Source: CAZVIK01 sp964627045 (GTDB taxonomy: Bacteria > Acidobacteriota > Terriglobia > Bryobacterales > Bryobacteraceae). Taken from it: a stretch of DNA of 64,000 nucleotides. The translations under genes and the position numbers were made by a program. Numbering within the stretch: the stretch's first letter is position 1; each line of letters starts with the position of its first letter. The stretch is from NCBI GenBank assembly GCA_964627045.1, contig CAZVIK010000001.1, positions 21,223-85,222 on the forward strand, in the 5' to 3' direction. The notes beneath the pieces were generated by a model. That model saw only the letters and a list, made by a program, of their open reading frames with translations, was not told the DNA's origin and ran no database searches. Positions 43,146 through 51,813 of this stretch are shown piece after piece.

Positions 43146-44750
43146 CTACTTCGGAAGCAGTTCGTCCAGCAACAGGTAGCGCGCGCGGTCCGTCTCCGGC
43201 TCCGCCTTGGACTCCACATCGATGCGCATCCGCTGGTATCCGGTCTTGCTGTCGTAGGTGGGCCAGTTCGGCAGCCCCGGGCCGTTGGGATTCCCCGTCT
43301 TGATGAAATTCACGAAGTACCCCTGCATCGTCTCGGACACCTAGCGATCGGCCGGCTCCCACTTGTACCGCTGGTCCAGATCCAGGTTCCCCATGGCGTA
43401 CTGGATCTCGGCCGAATGCGCCGCGCCGCGCGGAGCCGCCGGAGGTCCGCCGCGTCCCGGCGCCGCGCTGGGCGGCGGCTGGCCCGGCATCCCCAGGTAT
43501 GGCGGCCGGATGCGCGTGTAGAAATAGCGGTAGACCGGCTGGCCCCCCGTCTGCATGTGGAGTTCGGTCCACTTCCACGTGCTGTGGGAAATGAACCGTG
43601 CGCTCGCCAGGTCGGTCGCGGCTTGCAGAACCTCCTCCGGCGTCGTGGCCGCGTAGACCTTCAGCACGTCGGCCGCGCGGCCGCCGAAGAGCTTCTTCAA
43701 GGCTTCGGCGAAATTCTCCGGCGTCGGTTCGCTCGTTCCGAGGACGCTGCGCGCGCCCTGCTCCTCCGAGTTCGTCCCGGCCAGCAGCGGCACCTTCGCC
43801 TGCTCCTTGGCTAGGAAGATCTCGGTCAACCGCTTCGGCAGGAAGTACCCGTCCAGCGTCGTGCTGAAGCGCACCCCCTGCGCCTTGGTCGTGGCCTCCT
43901 GGATCTGCTCGGCGCTCATCGCGCGCAACGCGGCCAGGTTGGCGGCGCCCGCCGCGGCGGCGAACTTCACGCCGTCCTGCTCGGCGTCGGCCAATTCGCG
44001 CGGCGGCATCGTCGTGATCATGGCCCCGCTCTCTCCGATCGCTCCGGCGATCAGGTTCCGGCTCAACGGCGACGCCATCTGCGCGCTCACCGAAATCGAC
44101 CCGGCCGATTCTCCGGCGATCGTGACCTTCTTCGGATCCCCGCCAAACGCCGCGATGTTCTCGCTCACCCACTTGAGCGCGGCCGCCTGGTCCAGCAGCC
44201 CGTAGTTGCCGGACGCCTTGTGCGGCGACTCCTTGGTCAGCTCCGGATGCGCCATGAAGCCGAAAATGTTGGTCCGGTAATTGATCGACACGGCCACGAT
44301 TCCTTTGCCGGCCATGCTGGCGCCGTCGTAGCGCGGCTCGGAGCCGTCGCCGTTCTGGAACCCGCCGCCGAAGATGTACACCAGGACGGGCAATCGCTCA
44401 TTACCGCTTTTGGCCGGCGTCCAGACGTTCAGATACAGGCAGTCTTCGCTCATGCCGTTGCTCCGGAACCAGTAGTCGGCTCCGGGGCCCGTGCGCTGCA
44501 TACACCGCGGCCCGAAGTTGTCGGCGTTGCGCACGCCGGTCCAGTTCTTCAGCGGCTGCGGCTCGCGCCAGCGCCACTCGCCCACCGGCGGCTGCGCGAA
44601 CGGGATTCCCTTGAAGCTGCGGACTCCGTTGACCGGCGCGGCGGTGGACTCAACCACGCCGTGGGCGGTCTTGACTTGATCGGCGGCTCCCAGCACCGTG
44701 GCCGAAAACAACGCCGTGGTTACAACGAACGCGAATCGAATGGATTTCAT
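43146..44750 (-). pseudogene. Exported type B carboxylesterase interrupted by an in-frame amber codon
   Basis: The frame encodes a signal peptide (FAFVVTTALFSATVLGAA), [23 protein letters not shown], the nucleophile motif AGESAGSISVS, and most of an esterase fold. At 43341-43343 it reads TAG after YKWEPADR, then continues in the same frame with VSETMQGYFVNFIKTGNPNG and 44 further residues to the natural stop at 43146. The paralogue at 19325-20842 reads [15 protein letters not shown] at this point, with codon AAG where this gene has TAG. A single A-to-T change therefore removes the last 64 residues, including a conserved C-terminal block. A Gly/Pro/Ala-rich insert lies upstream (complement of ~43430-43490). 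Confidence 0.85.
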
Positions 44751-44875
44751 GACTCTCCTGACAGGCTAAGAACCATTCTGTTTGGAATCGCGTTCCCGGT
44801 CAAGGCGCCCCGTCCCGGCGGCGCGTGCGGCGGGGTAGAATGACCCTACGCAGTCCGATAGAGGAGGGATTCCCA

Positions 44876-45442
44876 GTGAGACGAACCGTTCTGTTGATGG
44901 CCGTGGCGGCCGCCACCGCGTTGGCGCTTTCCGCACAACCGGCGGCCCCGGCCAACCCTTTGACCACCGAACTCAGGCAGGCTTTCGACCGCGTAACCAA
45001 CAACCTCCTGCGCATGGCCGAGAAGATGCCCGAAGAGAACTACAGCTTCAAGCCCGTGCCCGAGATCCGCGACTTCGGCGCTACCATGGCCCACACCATC
45101 GACTACCAGATGCGCACCTGCTCCACGGTCAACGGCGAAGCGAAGTCGGTGGACGCCGCCTCCAAAAAGACCAAGGCCGAAATCGTCGAGGCGATGAAGA
45201 CCGCGATGGCGGAATGCGCCAAGGCGTTCGATTCCCTCACCGACGCCACCATCGTCCAGATGATGAGCGGCGGACGCGGCCCGCAGCGGTCCAAACTGGG
45301 CGCCCTCAACAGCGTCGTGGGCCACAACAACGAAGAGTACGGCTACCTGGCCGTCTACCTGCGGCTGAAGGGTATCGTTCCTCCCTCCAGCGAAGGCGGC
45401 GGCGCGGCGCCGGGCGCTCCGGCACGCCGCGGCGGCATGTAG
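44876..45442 (+). CDS. Exported DinB-like protein
   Basis: A 188-residue protein with a signal peptide (TVLLMAVAAATALALSAQ) and a four-helix DinB-type domain. The His positions expected for metal binding are in TMAHTIDYQMRT and VVGHNNEEYGYLAVYLRLKG. GTG 44876 follows GGAGGG by seven bases. DinB-like proteins include metal-dependent thiol transferases such as bacillithiol S-transferase, but the substrate here is unknown and export is unusual for thiol transferases. The last 15 residues are Gly/Ala/Pro-rich. It is divergent from the broken carboxylesterase gene. Confidence 0.8.
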   Translation: MRRTVLLMAVAAATALALSAQPAAPANPLTTELRQAFDRVTNNLLRMAEKMPEENYSFKPVPEIRDFGATMAHTIDYQMRTCSTVNGEAKSVDAASKKTKAEIVEAMKTAMAECAKAFDSLTDATIVQMMSGGRGPQRSKLGALNSVVGHNNEEYGYLAVYLRLKGIVPPSSEGGGAAPGAPARRGGM

Positions 45443-45496
45443 TTGTAGTGCGGCGGAAATGATGGCGGTTATGTCCGGCTCGAAGCAGGCCGTTTT

Positions 45497-45577
45497 CGTA
45501 GGGGCTTGGCGGTGCCAAGCCCAAAGCAGAACGCACTAGCCATTTCCGCGAGGGCTTGCCGGCGGCAAGCCCCTACG
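45497..45577. repeat. REP-like inverted pair (BIME-like element)
   Basis: Two imperfectly similar hairpins face each other. The first is GTAG (45498-45501) followed by GGGCTTGGC-GGT-GCCAAGCCC (45502-45522). The second is GGGCTTGCC-GGC-GGCAAGCCC (45552-45572) followed by CTAC (45573-45576), which is GTAG on the other strand. A GTAG foot next to a short stem-loop is the hallmark of REP sequences mobilised by RAYT transposases, and an inverted pair forms a BIME. The element lies in the 259-bp gap between convergent dinB-like and ftsK genes. No RAYT gene is in the window. Confidence 0.7.
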
Positions 45578-45701
45578 CCGGCGATGTATCTTTGCTGTGA
45601 TTGTGGGCGTTACCAGGGGCGATTGGGAATCGCGCAAGCGCCTCGGATAATGGGCATTCCGTGTGGCGCACTACAGTAGCGGCATGCGCCGGCCGGCGGC
45701 T

Positions 45702-48056
45702 TTACCTTAGCTGCGTCTCGACTTCCTCCAGCCAGTCGGGCGCTTTCAGAACCTCCCGCGGCTTGCTCCCGTCGGGCGGCCCGATGATGCCGTCCCGCTG
45801 CATCATATCCAGGATGCGCGCCGCGCGCCCGTAGCCCAGCCGCAGCCGCCGTTGCAGCGTGCTGGTAGATGCCTTGCCCATATCCAGCACCACGCGCACA
45901 GCTTCCTGGTACAGCGGGTCCTGTTCGCCGTCGAACTCCTCCAGGTTGGCTTCGTCGTCGTCGCTCGGCGGCGCCACCAGGTAGGTCGCGTCGTACTCGG
46001 GAGCGGCCTGTTCCTTCCAGCAATCCACCACGCGGTTGATCTCCGCCTCGGTCACCAGCGCGCCGTGCACACGCACTAGCCGGGAAGAGCCCGGCGGCAA
46101 GCACAGCATGTCGCCCTTGCCGAGCAGGTGCTCGGCGCCCATCACGTCCAGAATCGTCCGGGAATCCACGCGCGTCGCCACGCGAAAGCTGATCCGCGAC
46201 GGGAAGTTCGCCTTAATCAGGCCCGTCACCACGTCCACGCTCGGCCGCTGCGTGGCCAGCACCAGGTGGATGCCCACCGCCCGCGCCATCTGCGCCAGCC
46301 GCGTGACGGACTCTTCGACGTTGGCCCGCTCCAGCATCATCAGGTCCGCCAGTTCGTCGATGAAGATCACGATGTAGGGCAGCGGCTCCAGCGCCTCGGC
46401 CTCCGCCTCTTCCTCGAACAGGTTTCGCGGTTCGTACTGGTTCTGGCGCACCTTCCGGTTGAACTGCTCGATGTTGCGCACGCCCTGGCTGGCCAGCAGC
46501 CGCAGCCGACGGTCCATCTCCAGCACCGCGTTGCGCAGCGCGTTGGTGGCCTTCTTCGGATCGGTGATCACCGGGGTCAGCAGGTGCGGGATGCCCTCGT
46601 ACAGCCCCAGTTCCAGCCTCTTTGGGTCCACCAGGATCATGCGTACCTGTTCTGGCGTCGAGTGGAACAGGATCGACATGATCATCGAGTTTAGCAGCAC
46701 GCTCTTGCCCGACCCGGTCGATCCCGCAATCAGCAGGTGCGGCATCGATTCCAGCGCGGCCACCTTGATCCGCCCGTTGATGTCCTTGCCGAGCGGAATC
46801 GGCAGCTTGGCCGTCGAATTGTGCAACTCGTCGGATTCCAGGATCTGCCGCAGCCCGATCACCTCGCGCCGGCTGTTGGGCACTTCGATGCCCACCGTCG
46901 GCTTGCCCGGAATCCGTTCGATCAGGATCGACTCGGCTTGCAGCCCCAGGCACAGGTCCTCGGTCAGCGTCGTGATGCGGCTGTACTTGATCCCCGCTTC
47001 CGGCTTGAACTCGAACGTCGTCACCACGGGCCCGGGGTTGATCTGCACCACCGTGCCGAGGACGTTGAACTCCTCGAATTTCGACTTGATGCGCGCGGCC
47101 GTGTCTTTCAACTCCTGCTCGTCGTAGGGGCTGCGGCCCGCAGGCTCGTTCAGCAGATCGGTCGATGGCAGCTGGTACTCGTGCCGCTTGCGCTCCGCTT
47201 GCCCGGCGGCGGCCTCAACCGGCGCCACGGGTTCGGGCGGCGCCGGCGCTTCCGACCCCGGTTCGTTCAACGCCGCGCCGGTCCGCCGCCAGGGCGGCAG
47301 GTCTTCCAGCGTGTGAATGGGGATGTCGGCTGGCGGCTCGGGTTCGGCGGCGGCCGGTTCGGCCGCTTCCAACGCGGGCCCGATCACCGCAGCGGGGCTT
47401 TCCATCGCCACGGGGGCCTTCCGCGCCGGAGCCTCCACAATCGCCGGCTTCGCCTTCCGGGCGGCCTTCGCCTTGCGGCTCTGTTGCCGCGCCTCGCGCC
47501 ACGCCTCGATCGCCGCCCGAGGCTTCTCCATCCATCCGCGGGACTTGGCGAAACTGAACGACGAGAACAGGTAGACCGAAATCACCAGTGCCGTCGCGGC
47601 CACGATCACCGAGCCCGCCACGTTCAGCAGGCCCACCAGCCACCCGGCCAGCAGCACGCCGGCCAGACCTCCCGCCGGAATCGCCCCGCCGAACACCCTC
47701 CAATCGGGCACGAGGGACACCAGCGCTGCCAGGCTCAACGTGAACAGTGCCGCGCCCGCCACTCGCGCCGCCGGCGCTTCCAGAGGGCTCGAACGCACCC
47801 ACTTCCATGCCAGCAGCAACAGAAGCACCGGGAAGGAGAAGGCCGCCAGGCCGAACGCCTGTAGCGCCAGGTCGGCCGTCAGCGCGCCCGCCGGTCCGAT
47901 CAGATTGCGTGCCGCCGTTCCACCCGCCGTGTTCCAGGATGGGTCCGGATGCTGGTAGGTCAGCAGACACAGCCACAGCAGGAGGGAGAGGGCGAGCAAC
48001 ACCACTCCCACCGCTTCGTTCAGCCTCGCATGGGACGTCGGTGATAGAAAACGCAT
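45702..48056 (-). CDS. ftsK: DNA translocase FtsK/SpoIIIE
   Basis: A 784-residue septal ATPase that pumps chromosome ends into daughter cells. Four N-terminal membrane segments (for example GVVLLALSLLLWLCLLTY) precede a Pro/Ala/Glu-rich linker of moderate length. The alpha/beta motor contains Walker A GSTGSGKSVLL, Walker B region YIVIFIDELADLMML and QRPSVDVVTGLIKANFPSR. The C-terminal gamma winged-helix domain, which reads KOPS DNA, is LLQRRLRLGYGRAARILDMM. The downstream residue GPPDGSKPREVL is typical. It follows uppP by five bases on the minus strand, so the two are probably cotranscribed. Confidence 0.95.
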   Translation of the reverse strand: MRFLSPTSHARLNEAVGVVLLALSLLLWLCLLTYQHPDPSWNTAGGTAARNLIGPAGALTADLALQAFGLAAFSFPVLLLLLAWKWVRSSPLEAPAARVAGAALFTLSLAALVSLVPDWRVFGGAIPAGGLAGVLLAGWLVGLLNVAGSVIVAATALVISVYLFSSFSFAKSRGWMEKPRAAIEAWREARQQSRKAKAARKAKPAIVEAPARKAPVAMESPAAVIGPALEAAEPAAAEPEPPADIPIHTLEDLPPWRRTGAALNEPGSEAPAPPEPVAPVEAAAGQAERKRHEYQLPSTDLLNEPAGRSPYDEQELKDTAARIKSKFEEFNVLGTVVQINPGPVVTTFEFKPEAGIKYSRITTLTEDLCLGLQAESILIERIPGKPTVGIEVPNSRREVIGLRQILESDELHNSTAKLPIPLGKDINGRIKVAALESMPHLLIAGSTGSGKSVLLNSMIMSILFHSTPEQVRMILVDPKRLELGLYEGIPHLLTPVITDPKKATNALRNAVLEMDRRLRLLASQGVRNIEQFNRKVRQNQYEPRNLFEEEAEAEALEPLPYIVIFIDELADLMMLERANVEESVTRLAQMARAVGIHLVLATQRPSVDVVTGLIKANFPSRISFRVATRVDSRTILDVMGAEHLLGKGDMLCLPPGSSRLVRVHGALVTEAEINRVVDCWKEQAAPEYDATYLVAPPSDDDEANLEEFDGEQDPLYQEAVRVVLDMGKASTSTLQRRLRLGYGRAARILDMMQRDGIIGPPDGSKPREVLKAPDWLEEVETQLR

Positions 48057-48061
48057 TCCGC

Positions 48062-48886
48062 CTAGAGGCGGAAGATTGTGGCCAGAGCTATCACTATTAT
48101 GCCAAAAATGATCCGGTAGTAAACAAAGAATTTAAGGGTATGGCTTCGCAGGTAGCGCAGGAGCCCGGCAATCACCCCGCATCCGGCCAGGGCGCTCAGC
48201 AGAATCCCCAGGATGAAGGAGAGCCGCATTTCCGGCGGAACGCCCCCTTTTTCGATTAGGTCCCAGGTGGCTTTCGCCGCCGCCGCGCCAATGGCCGGCG
48301 TCGAAATCAGGAAGGAAAACCGCGCCGCACTCTCCCGGTCGAAATTGCGGAAAAGCCCCGCCGTAATGGTGATACCGCTACGGGAAGTCCCCGGAACCAC
48401 CGCCAGCGCCTGCGCTACGCCCACCACCATCGCGTCCAGGAACCCGACCTTCTCCATTCCCCGCGTGCGCCGCCCCACCCGTTCGGCCACGAGCATCAGC
48501 AGGCCGACGCCCACCAGCATCCCGCCGATCAGCACCCGGTTATGCCGCCACACGTCCTCGGCGTAGCCTTCCAGCAGCAATCCGGCCACGCCCACCGGAA
48601 CTGTGGCCGCAGCGATCAGCCACAGCAGCCGCGGCGTCTTCCGCAACCCTTCGTCGTTCCCCCACTGCCGGCCAAAGCCCTGCGCCAGAATCTGCACCCA
48701 GTCCCGCCAGAAGTAGATGACGACGGCCGCCAGCGTGCCAAGGTGGAGCGCGATATCGAACACCAGTGTCTGGTCCTGCCACCCGAGCAGCCACGGCGCT
48801 AGCGCCAGGTGCGCGGAACTGCTGATGGGCAGAAATTCGGTGACTCCCTGGACCACGGCAAGAACAACCACTTGGAGGATCGGCAT
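48062..48886 (-). CDS. uppP: Undecaprenyl-diphosphatase UppP (BacA)
   Basis: A 274-residue membrane enzyme that dephosphorylates undecaprenyl diphosphate to recycle the lipid carrier for peptidoglycan and other envelope polymers; it also gives low-level bacitracin resistance. The two active-site segments are present: [15 protein letters not shown] with the catalytic Glu and Ser region, and [12 protein letters not shown]. Several hydrophobic segments and the C-terminal [15 protein letters not shown] agree with BacA proteins. It is divergent from rnj and lies directly upstream of ftsK. Confidence 0.96.
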   Translation of the reverse strand: MPILQVVVLAVVQGVTEFLPISSSAHLALAPWLLGWQDQTLVFDIALHLGTLAAVVIYFWRDWVQILAQGFGRQWGNDEGLRKTPRLLWLIAAATVPVGVAGLLLEGYAEDVWRHNRVLIGGMLVGVGLLMLVAERVGRRTRGMEKVGFLDAMVVGVAQALAVVPGTSRSGITITAGLFRNFDRESAARFSFLISTPAIGAAAAKATWDLIEKGGVPPEMRLSFILGILLSALAGCGVIAGLLRYLRSHTLKFFVYYRIIFGIIVIALATIFRL

Positions 48887-48955
48887 AGAGGGGACAGTGA
48901 TTCAATGGTAACCCACCCGCGAACGCATCCGCCCCGGTGGTACGCTTGTTTTCTT

Positions 48956-50626
48956 ATGGCTGACGGTAAACTTCAAGTCATCCCGATCGGCGGGGTGGGC
49001 GAATTCGGCATGAACTGTCTCGCCCTGCGCTATGGCGACGACATCATCGTCATCGACTGCGGGATGATGTTTCCCGAGGAGGAACTCCTCGGGGTCGACG
49101 TCGTCATCCCCGACTTCACTTACCTCGAGGACAACCGCGATAAGGTCCGCGCCCTCATCCTCACCCACGGGCACGAGGACCACATCGGCGCCACCCCGTT
49201 TCTCCTCTCCGAACTGAACATCCCGGTCTATGCTAGCGAGTTCACCCTCGCCCTGGCCGGGCGGCGCCTGGAGGAGCACGACCTGAAGGACCGGCTCCGC
49301 CTGAACGCCGTCAAACCCGGCGAGCGTGTCCAGATCGGCGCGTTCCAGGTCCAGTTCATCCACGTCACGCACTCCATCGTCAGCGCCTTCGCCCTCGCCA
49401 TCACCACGCCGCTCGGCGTCGTCATCCACACCGGCGATTTCAAAGTCGACCCCACGCCCACCGACAACGACCTGTTCGACCTGCACACCCTGGCCGACTA
49501 CGGCAAGCGGGGCGTGCTGCTGCTGCTCTCCGATTCCACCAACGTGGACCGCTCCGGTTACACCGAGAGCGAGCGCGCCGTCCGCCCGCGTCTGGAGGAT
49601 ATCTTCAACCGCGCCCGCGAGCGCGTGGTCGTGGCCTGCTTCAGTTCGTCGGTCCACCGCCTCCAGCAGTTGATCGACCTGGCCGCCGAGTTCGACCGCA
49701 AGGTCTGTTTCCTCGGCCGCAGCATAGCGACGGTCACTGAAATCGCCCATTCGCTCGGCCTGCTGCGAATCCCGGACCGCATCCTCCTCCGCCCGCAGGA
49801 CTTGAACTCGGTGCCGCGAAGCAGCGTTCTGGCGGTCATCTCGGGGACGCAGGGCGAACCGATGTCGGCGCTCAGCCGCGTCGCCGTGGACAACCACAAG
49901 CAGCTTTCACTCGAACCGGGCGACACCGTCGTGCTGAGTTCGCGCATCATTCCGGGCAACGAGAAGGCCATCTACCGGATGATCAACCACCTCTCGCGCC
50001 GCGGCGCCGATGTCATCTACGGATCGATGAACCCGCCGGTTCACGTCTCCGGCCACGGCAGCGCCGAGGAGTTGAAACTTATCCTGAACCTCGTCCGCCC
50101 CCGCTATTTCATGCCCATCCACGGCGAATACCGGCAGCTTGCCAAGCACGCCGCTTTGGCCAGCCACCTTCGCTTCGTGGGCCTGGAGGAAACGTTCGTC
50201 ACCGAGACCGGACGCGTTCTGGAGATCGACGCCTACGGCGCGCGCATTAACGGCGAGGTCCCGGTCGGGCGCGTGTGCATCGACAGCGGCACGCTGGACG
50301 AAGTGGTCGAGGACCTCGTCATCCGCGATCGCCGGCATCTGTCCGAAGACGGCATTGTACTTCCCATCATCGCCATCAACAAGCACACCGGCCGGAGCGA
50401 AGGGCTTCCCGAAATCGTCAGCCGCGGCTTCATCTCCGAAGAGGGCAGTGCCGAGATGTTGCAGGAGGCGCGCAGCGTCGTCGCCCGCACCATCGAGGAG
50501 TCCAGCGCCGAGGAGCGCTCCGACTGGGGTGTCATCAAGGAGAAGATTCGCATCGACCTGCGGCGCTACCTCACGCGCCAGACCTCGCGCCGCCCCCTGG
50601 TAATGCCTGTCATTCTGGAAATCTGA
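48956..50626 (+). CDS. rnj: Ribonuclease J
   Basis: A 556-residue metallo-beta-lactamase/beta-CASP ribonuclease with 5'-3' exonuclease and endonuclease activity. The metal site is LTHGHEDHIGA, followed by GDFKVDPTP, and beta-CASP elements include SDSTNVDRSGYTESE, ISGTQGEPMSALSR, SRIIPGNEKAI and VHVSGHGSAEEL, then MPIHGEYRQL. The C-terminal domain ends VMPVILEI. ATG 48956 gives the expected KLQVIPIGGVGEFGMN start; no Shine-Dalgarno sequence is visible before it, so the mRNA may be leaderless or weakly initiated. With the RNase E/G at 2.4 kb, the organism has both major RNA decay enzymes. Confidence 0.95.
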   Translation: MADGKLQVIPIGGVGEFGMNCLALRYGDDIIVIDCGMMFPEEELLGVDVVIPDFTYLEDNRDKVRALILTHGHEDHIGATPFLLSELNIPVYASEFTLALAGRRLEEHDLKDRLRLNAVKPGERVQIGAFQVQFIHVTHSIVSAFALAITTPLGVVIHTGDFKVDPTPTDNDLFDLHTLADYGKRGVLLLLSDSTNVDRSGYTESERAVRPRLEDIFNRARERVVVACFSSSVHRLQQLIDLAAEFDRKVCFLGRSIATVTEIAHSLGLLRIPDRILLRPQDLNSVPRSSVLAVISGTQGEPMSALSRVAVDNHKQLSLEPGDTVVLSSRIIPGNEKAIYRMINHLSRRGADVIYGSMNPPVHVSGHGSAEELKLILNLVRPRYFMPIHGEYRQLAKHAALASHLRFVGLEETFVTETGRVLEIDAYGARINGEVPVGRVCIDSGTLDEVVEDLVIRDRRHLSEDGIVLPIIAINKHTGRSEGLPEIVSRGFISEEGSAEMLQEARSVVARTIEESSAEERSDWGVIKEKIRIDLRRYLTRQTSRRPLVMPVILEI

Positions 50627-50664
50627 CCCCCCCGGCCTGAGTGGCGCGGACCGTCGTTTTTCGT

Positions 50665-50830
50665 GGGCTGCGCTCGTCTTCGCGGGGCAGCCCCGCCCGT
50701 TGTTGTGGCGTGCACCCTCGGGTTGTGGAGCAGGCGGCCAGGTCTGCCACGTGGGCAGTCTTGCCCACGGCCTGGCCCTCTTGTTCTGCGGCTTCGCGCT
50801 TCCCTGTGAGACCCCCAGCCGCGGCGCACC
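50665..50830. repeat. ~170-bp dispersed repeat, copy A
   Basis: This gap between rnj and a hypothetical gene is clearly related, in the same orientation, to 51621-51792. Shared blocks are GGGCAGCCC, GTGGCG-GC, the 15-base palindrome-like CTGCCACGTGGGCAG, CGGCTTCGCGC and GTGAGACCCC, in the same order with small length changes. Several segments can form hairpins. Translations of the minus strand look alike in the two copies but are not credible proteins. Confidence 0.6.
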
Positions 50831-50902
50831 GGTCAACCCAAGTCGCGTCGAGGTTCGCCTTCCAGCCGCCGCCCCGTCTCGCGCACGGAACGCCCCCGCC
50901 GC

Positions 50903-51565
50903 TCAGTCCTTGAACCCCACCACCAGTTTGCCCGCCGGCGTCTTGTAGTGCAGGCTCACGTCTTTGGGTTTGTGCCGTCCCTCCAGGTAGAAGTACAGCA
51001 GCCCCTCCACCGGTTCGGAAGTCTCCTTCTCCGGCAGGACCTTCTCCTCCAGGAGTTCGAGCGTGCTCTTGCGGCTCGTGTCCCGGCCCGCCCGCGCCGT
51101 GGTCTCCCCGGCGGAACCCACATTGCCGATGGTGGGGCTGCCGCCGCCGATCCTCTCCGGCCGGCCGTCGCCCGTCGGCCGCCGCCACGCCGGCCCGTTG
51201 TCCTGCGAGGCCACTCCGGCGCCGCCTTTTCCCGAGGAAACCACCAGCACGCCGGCCCCCGCGATCTGGCTCGGGGCGAACGGCGTCGAGCGGCTCCCAT
51301 TCTTGCCGGACCACAATTCGAAATCGTCGCGGGCGATCGTCAGCTTGTGGCCGGTCCTCGGCGCGAGCCGCACCTCCACCACGGCGATCGCCTCCTCCAA
51401 CTCCACGCCAACGGCCCGCCGCACTTCGGCCTTGTCCAGAAAGACCTTGGCCGCGACCTCGACCACGCCATTGGAATCCCGGCCTTCCGCCGGCTTTCGC
51501 TCCGCCCCGGACAAGACCAGCGCGATGGCCACCGGCACGATCACGCTCCTGCGCGCGACGTTCAC
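50903..51565 (-). CDS. Hypothetical exported protein between repeat copies
   Basis: A 220-residue protein I do not recognise. It starts at GTG 51565 with a possible signal peptide (SVIVPVAIALVLSGA). Residues ~35-115 form a mixed beta domain (VVEVAAKVFLDKAEVRRA, VVEVRLAPRTGHKLTIARDD, FELWSGKNGSRSTPFAPSQI) resembling extracytoplasmic beta-sandwiches. A Gly/Arg-rich, low-complexity middle follows, then GLLYFYLEGRHKPKDVSLHY near the C-terminus. Similar proteins with a late beta-hairpin ending in a conserved GKL-type tail are often annotated as domains of unknown function. The gene is flanked by direct repeats on both sides, so gain or loss by recombination is possible. Confidence 0.6.
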   Translation of the reverse strand: MNVARRSVIVPVAIALVLSGAERKPAEGRDSNGVVEVAAKVFLDKAEVRRAVGVELEEAIAVVEVRLAPRTGHKLTIARDDFELWSGKNGSRSTPFAPSQIAGAGVLVVSSGKGGAGVASQDNGPAWRRPTGDGRPERIGGGSPTIGNVGSAGETTARAGRDTSRKSTLELLEEKVLPEKETSEPVEGLLYFYLEGRHKPKDVSLHYKTPAGKLVVGFKD

Positions 51566-51620
51566 GATTGTATTATGCGGGATCGGCGGCGCACTTTGTG
51601 GAACAGCTCTTCAACGTGGC

Positions 51621-51792
51621 GCAGCCCCGACTTCGTAGGGCAGCCCTTTCCAGCCCTGCCCGTCGTCGTGGCGCGCAACCTCGGATTGGGGATCGGGCCG
51701 CCAGGCCTGCCACGTGGGCAGTCTCACCAACGGCTCGGTTCCCCGTTTTTTCGGCTTCGCGCCTTCGCGTGAGACCCCAAGTTGTGGCGCAC
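51621..51792. repeat. ~170-bp dispersed repeat, copy B
   Basis: The second copy of the repeat at 50665-50830, in direct orientation and about 950 bases away. It retains CTGCCACGTGGGCAG and the flanking GGCTTCGCGCCTTCGCGTGA block. It occupies the gap between the hypothetical gene and the B12-binding radical SAM gene and may contribute transcription-stop hairpins (GGGCAG...CTGCCC at ~51639-51662). Confidence 0.6.
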
Positions 51793-51813
51793 GCGCCGCG
51801 CCGCGCGCCGAAC

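Noticed and set aside
43341..43343. Programmed read-through or pyrrolysine at the TAG codon of the carboxylesterase
   Set aside because: TAG is an ordinary stop here for many genes (for example at 5695, 10899, 20842, 34259, 39856, 41522), and the paralogue has lysine codon AAG, so a point mutation or read error is simpler.
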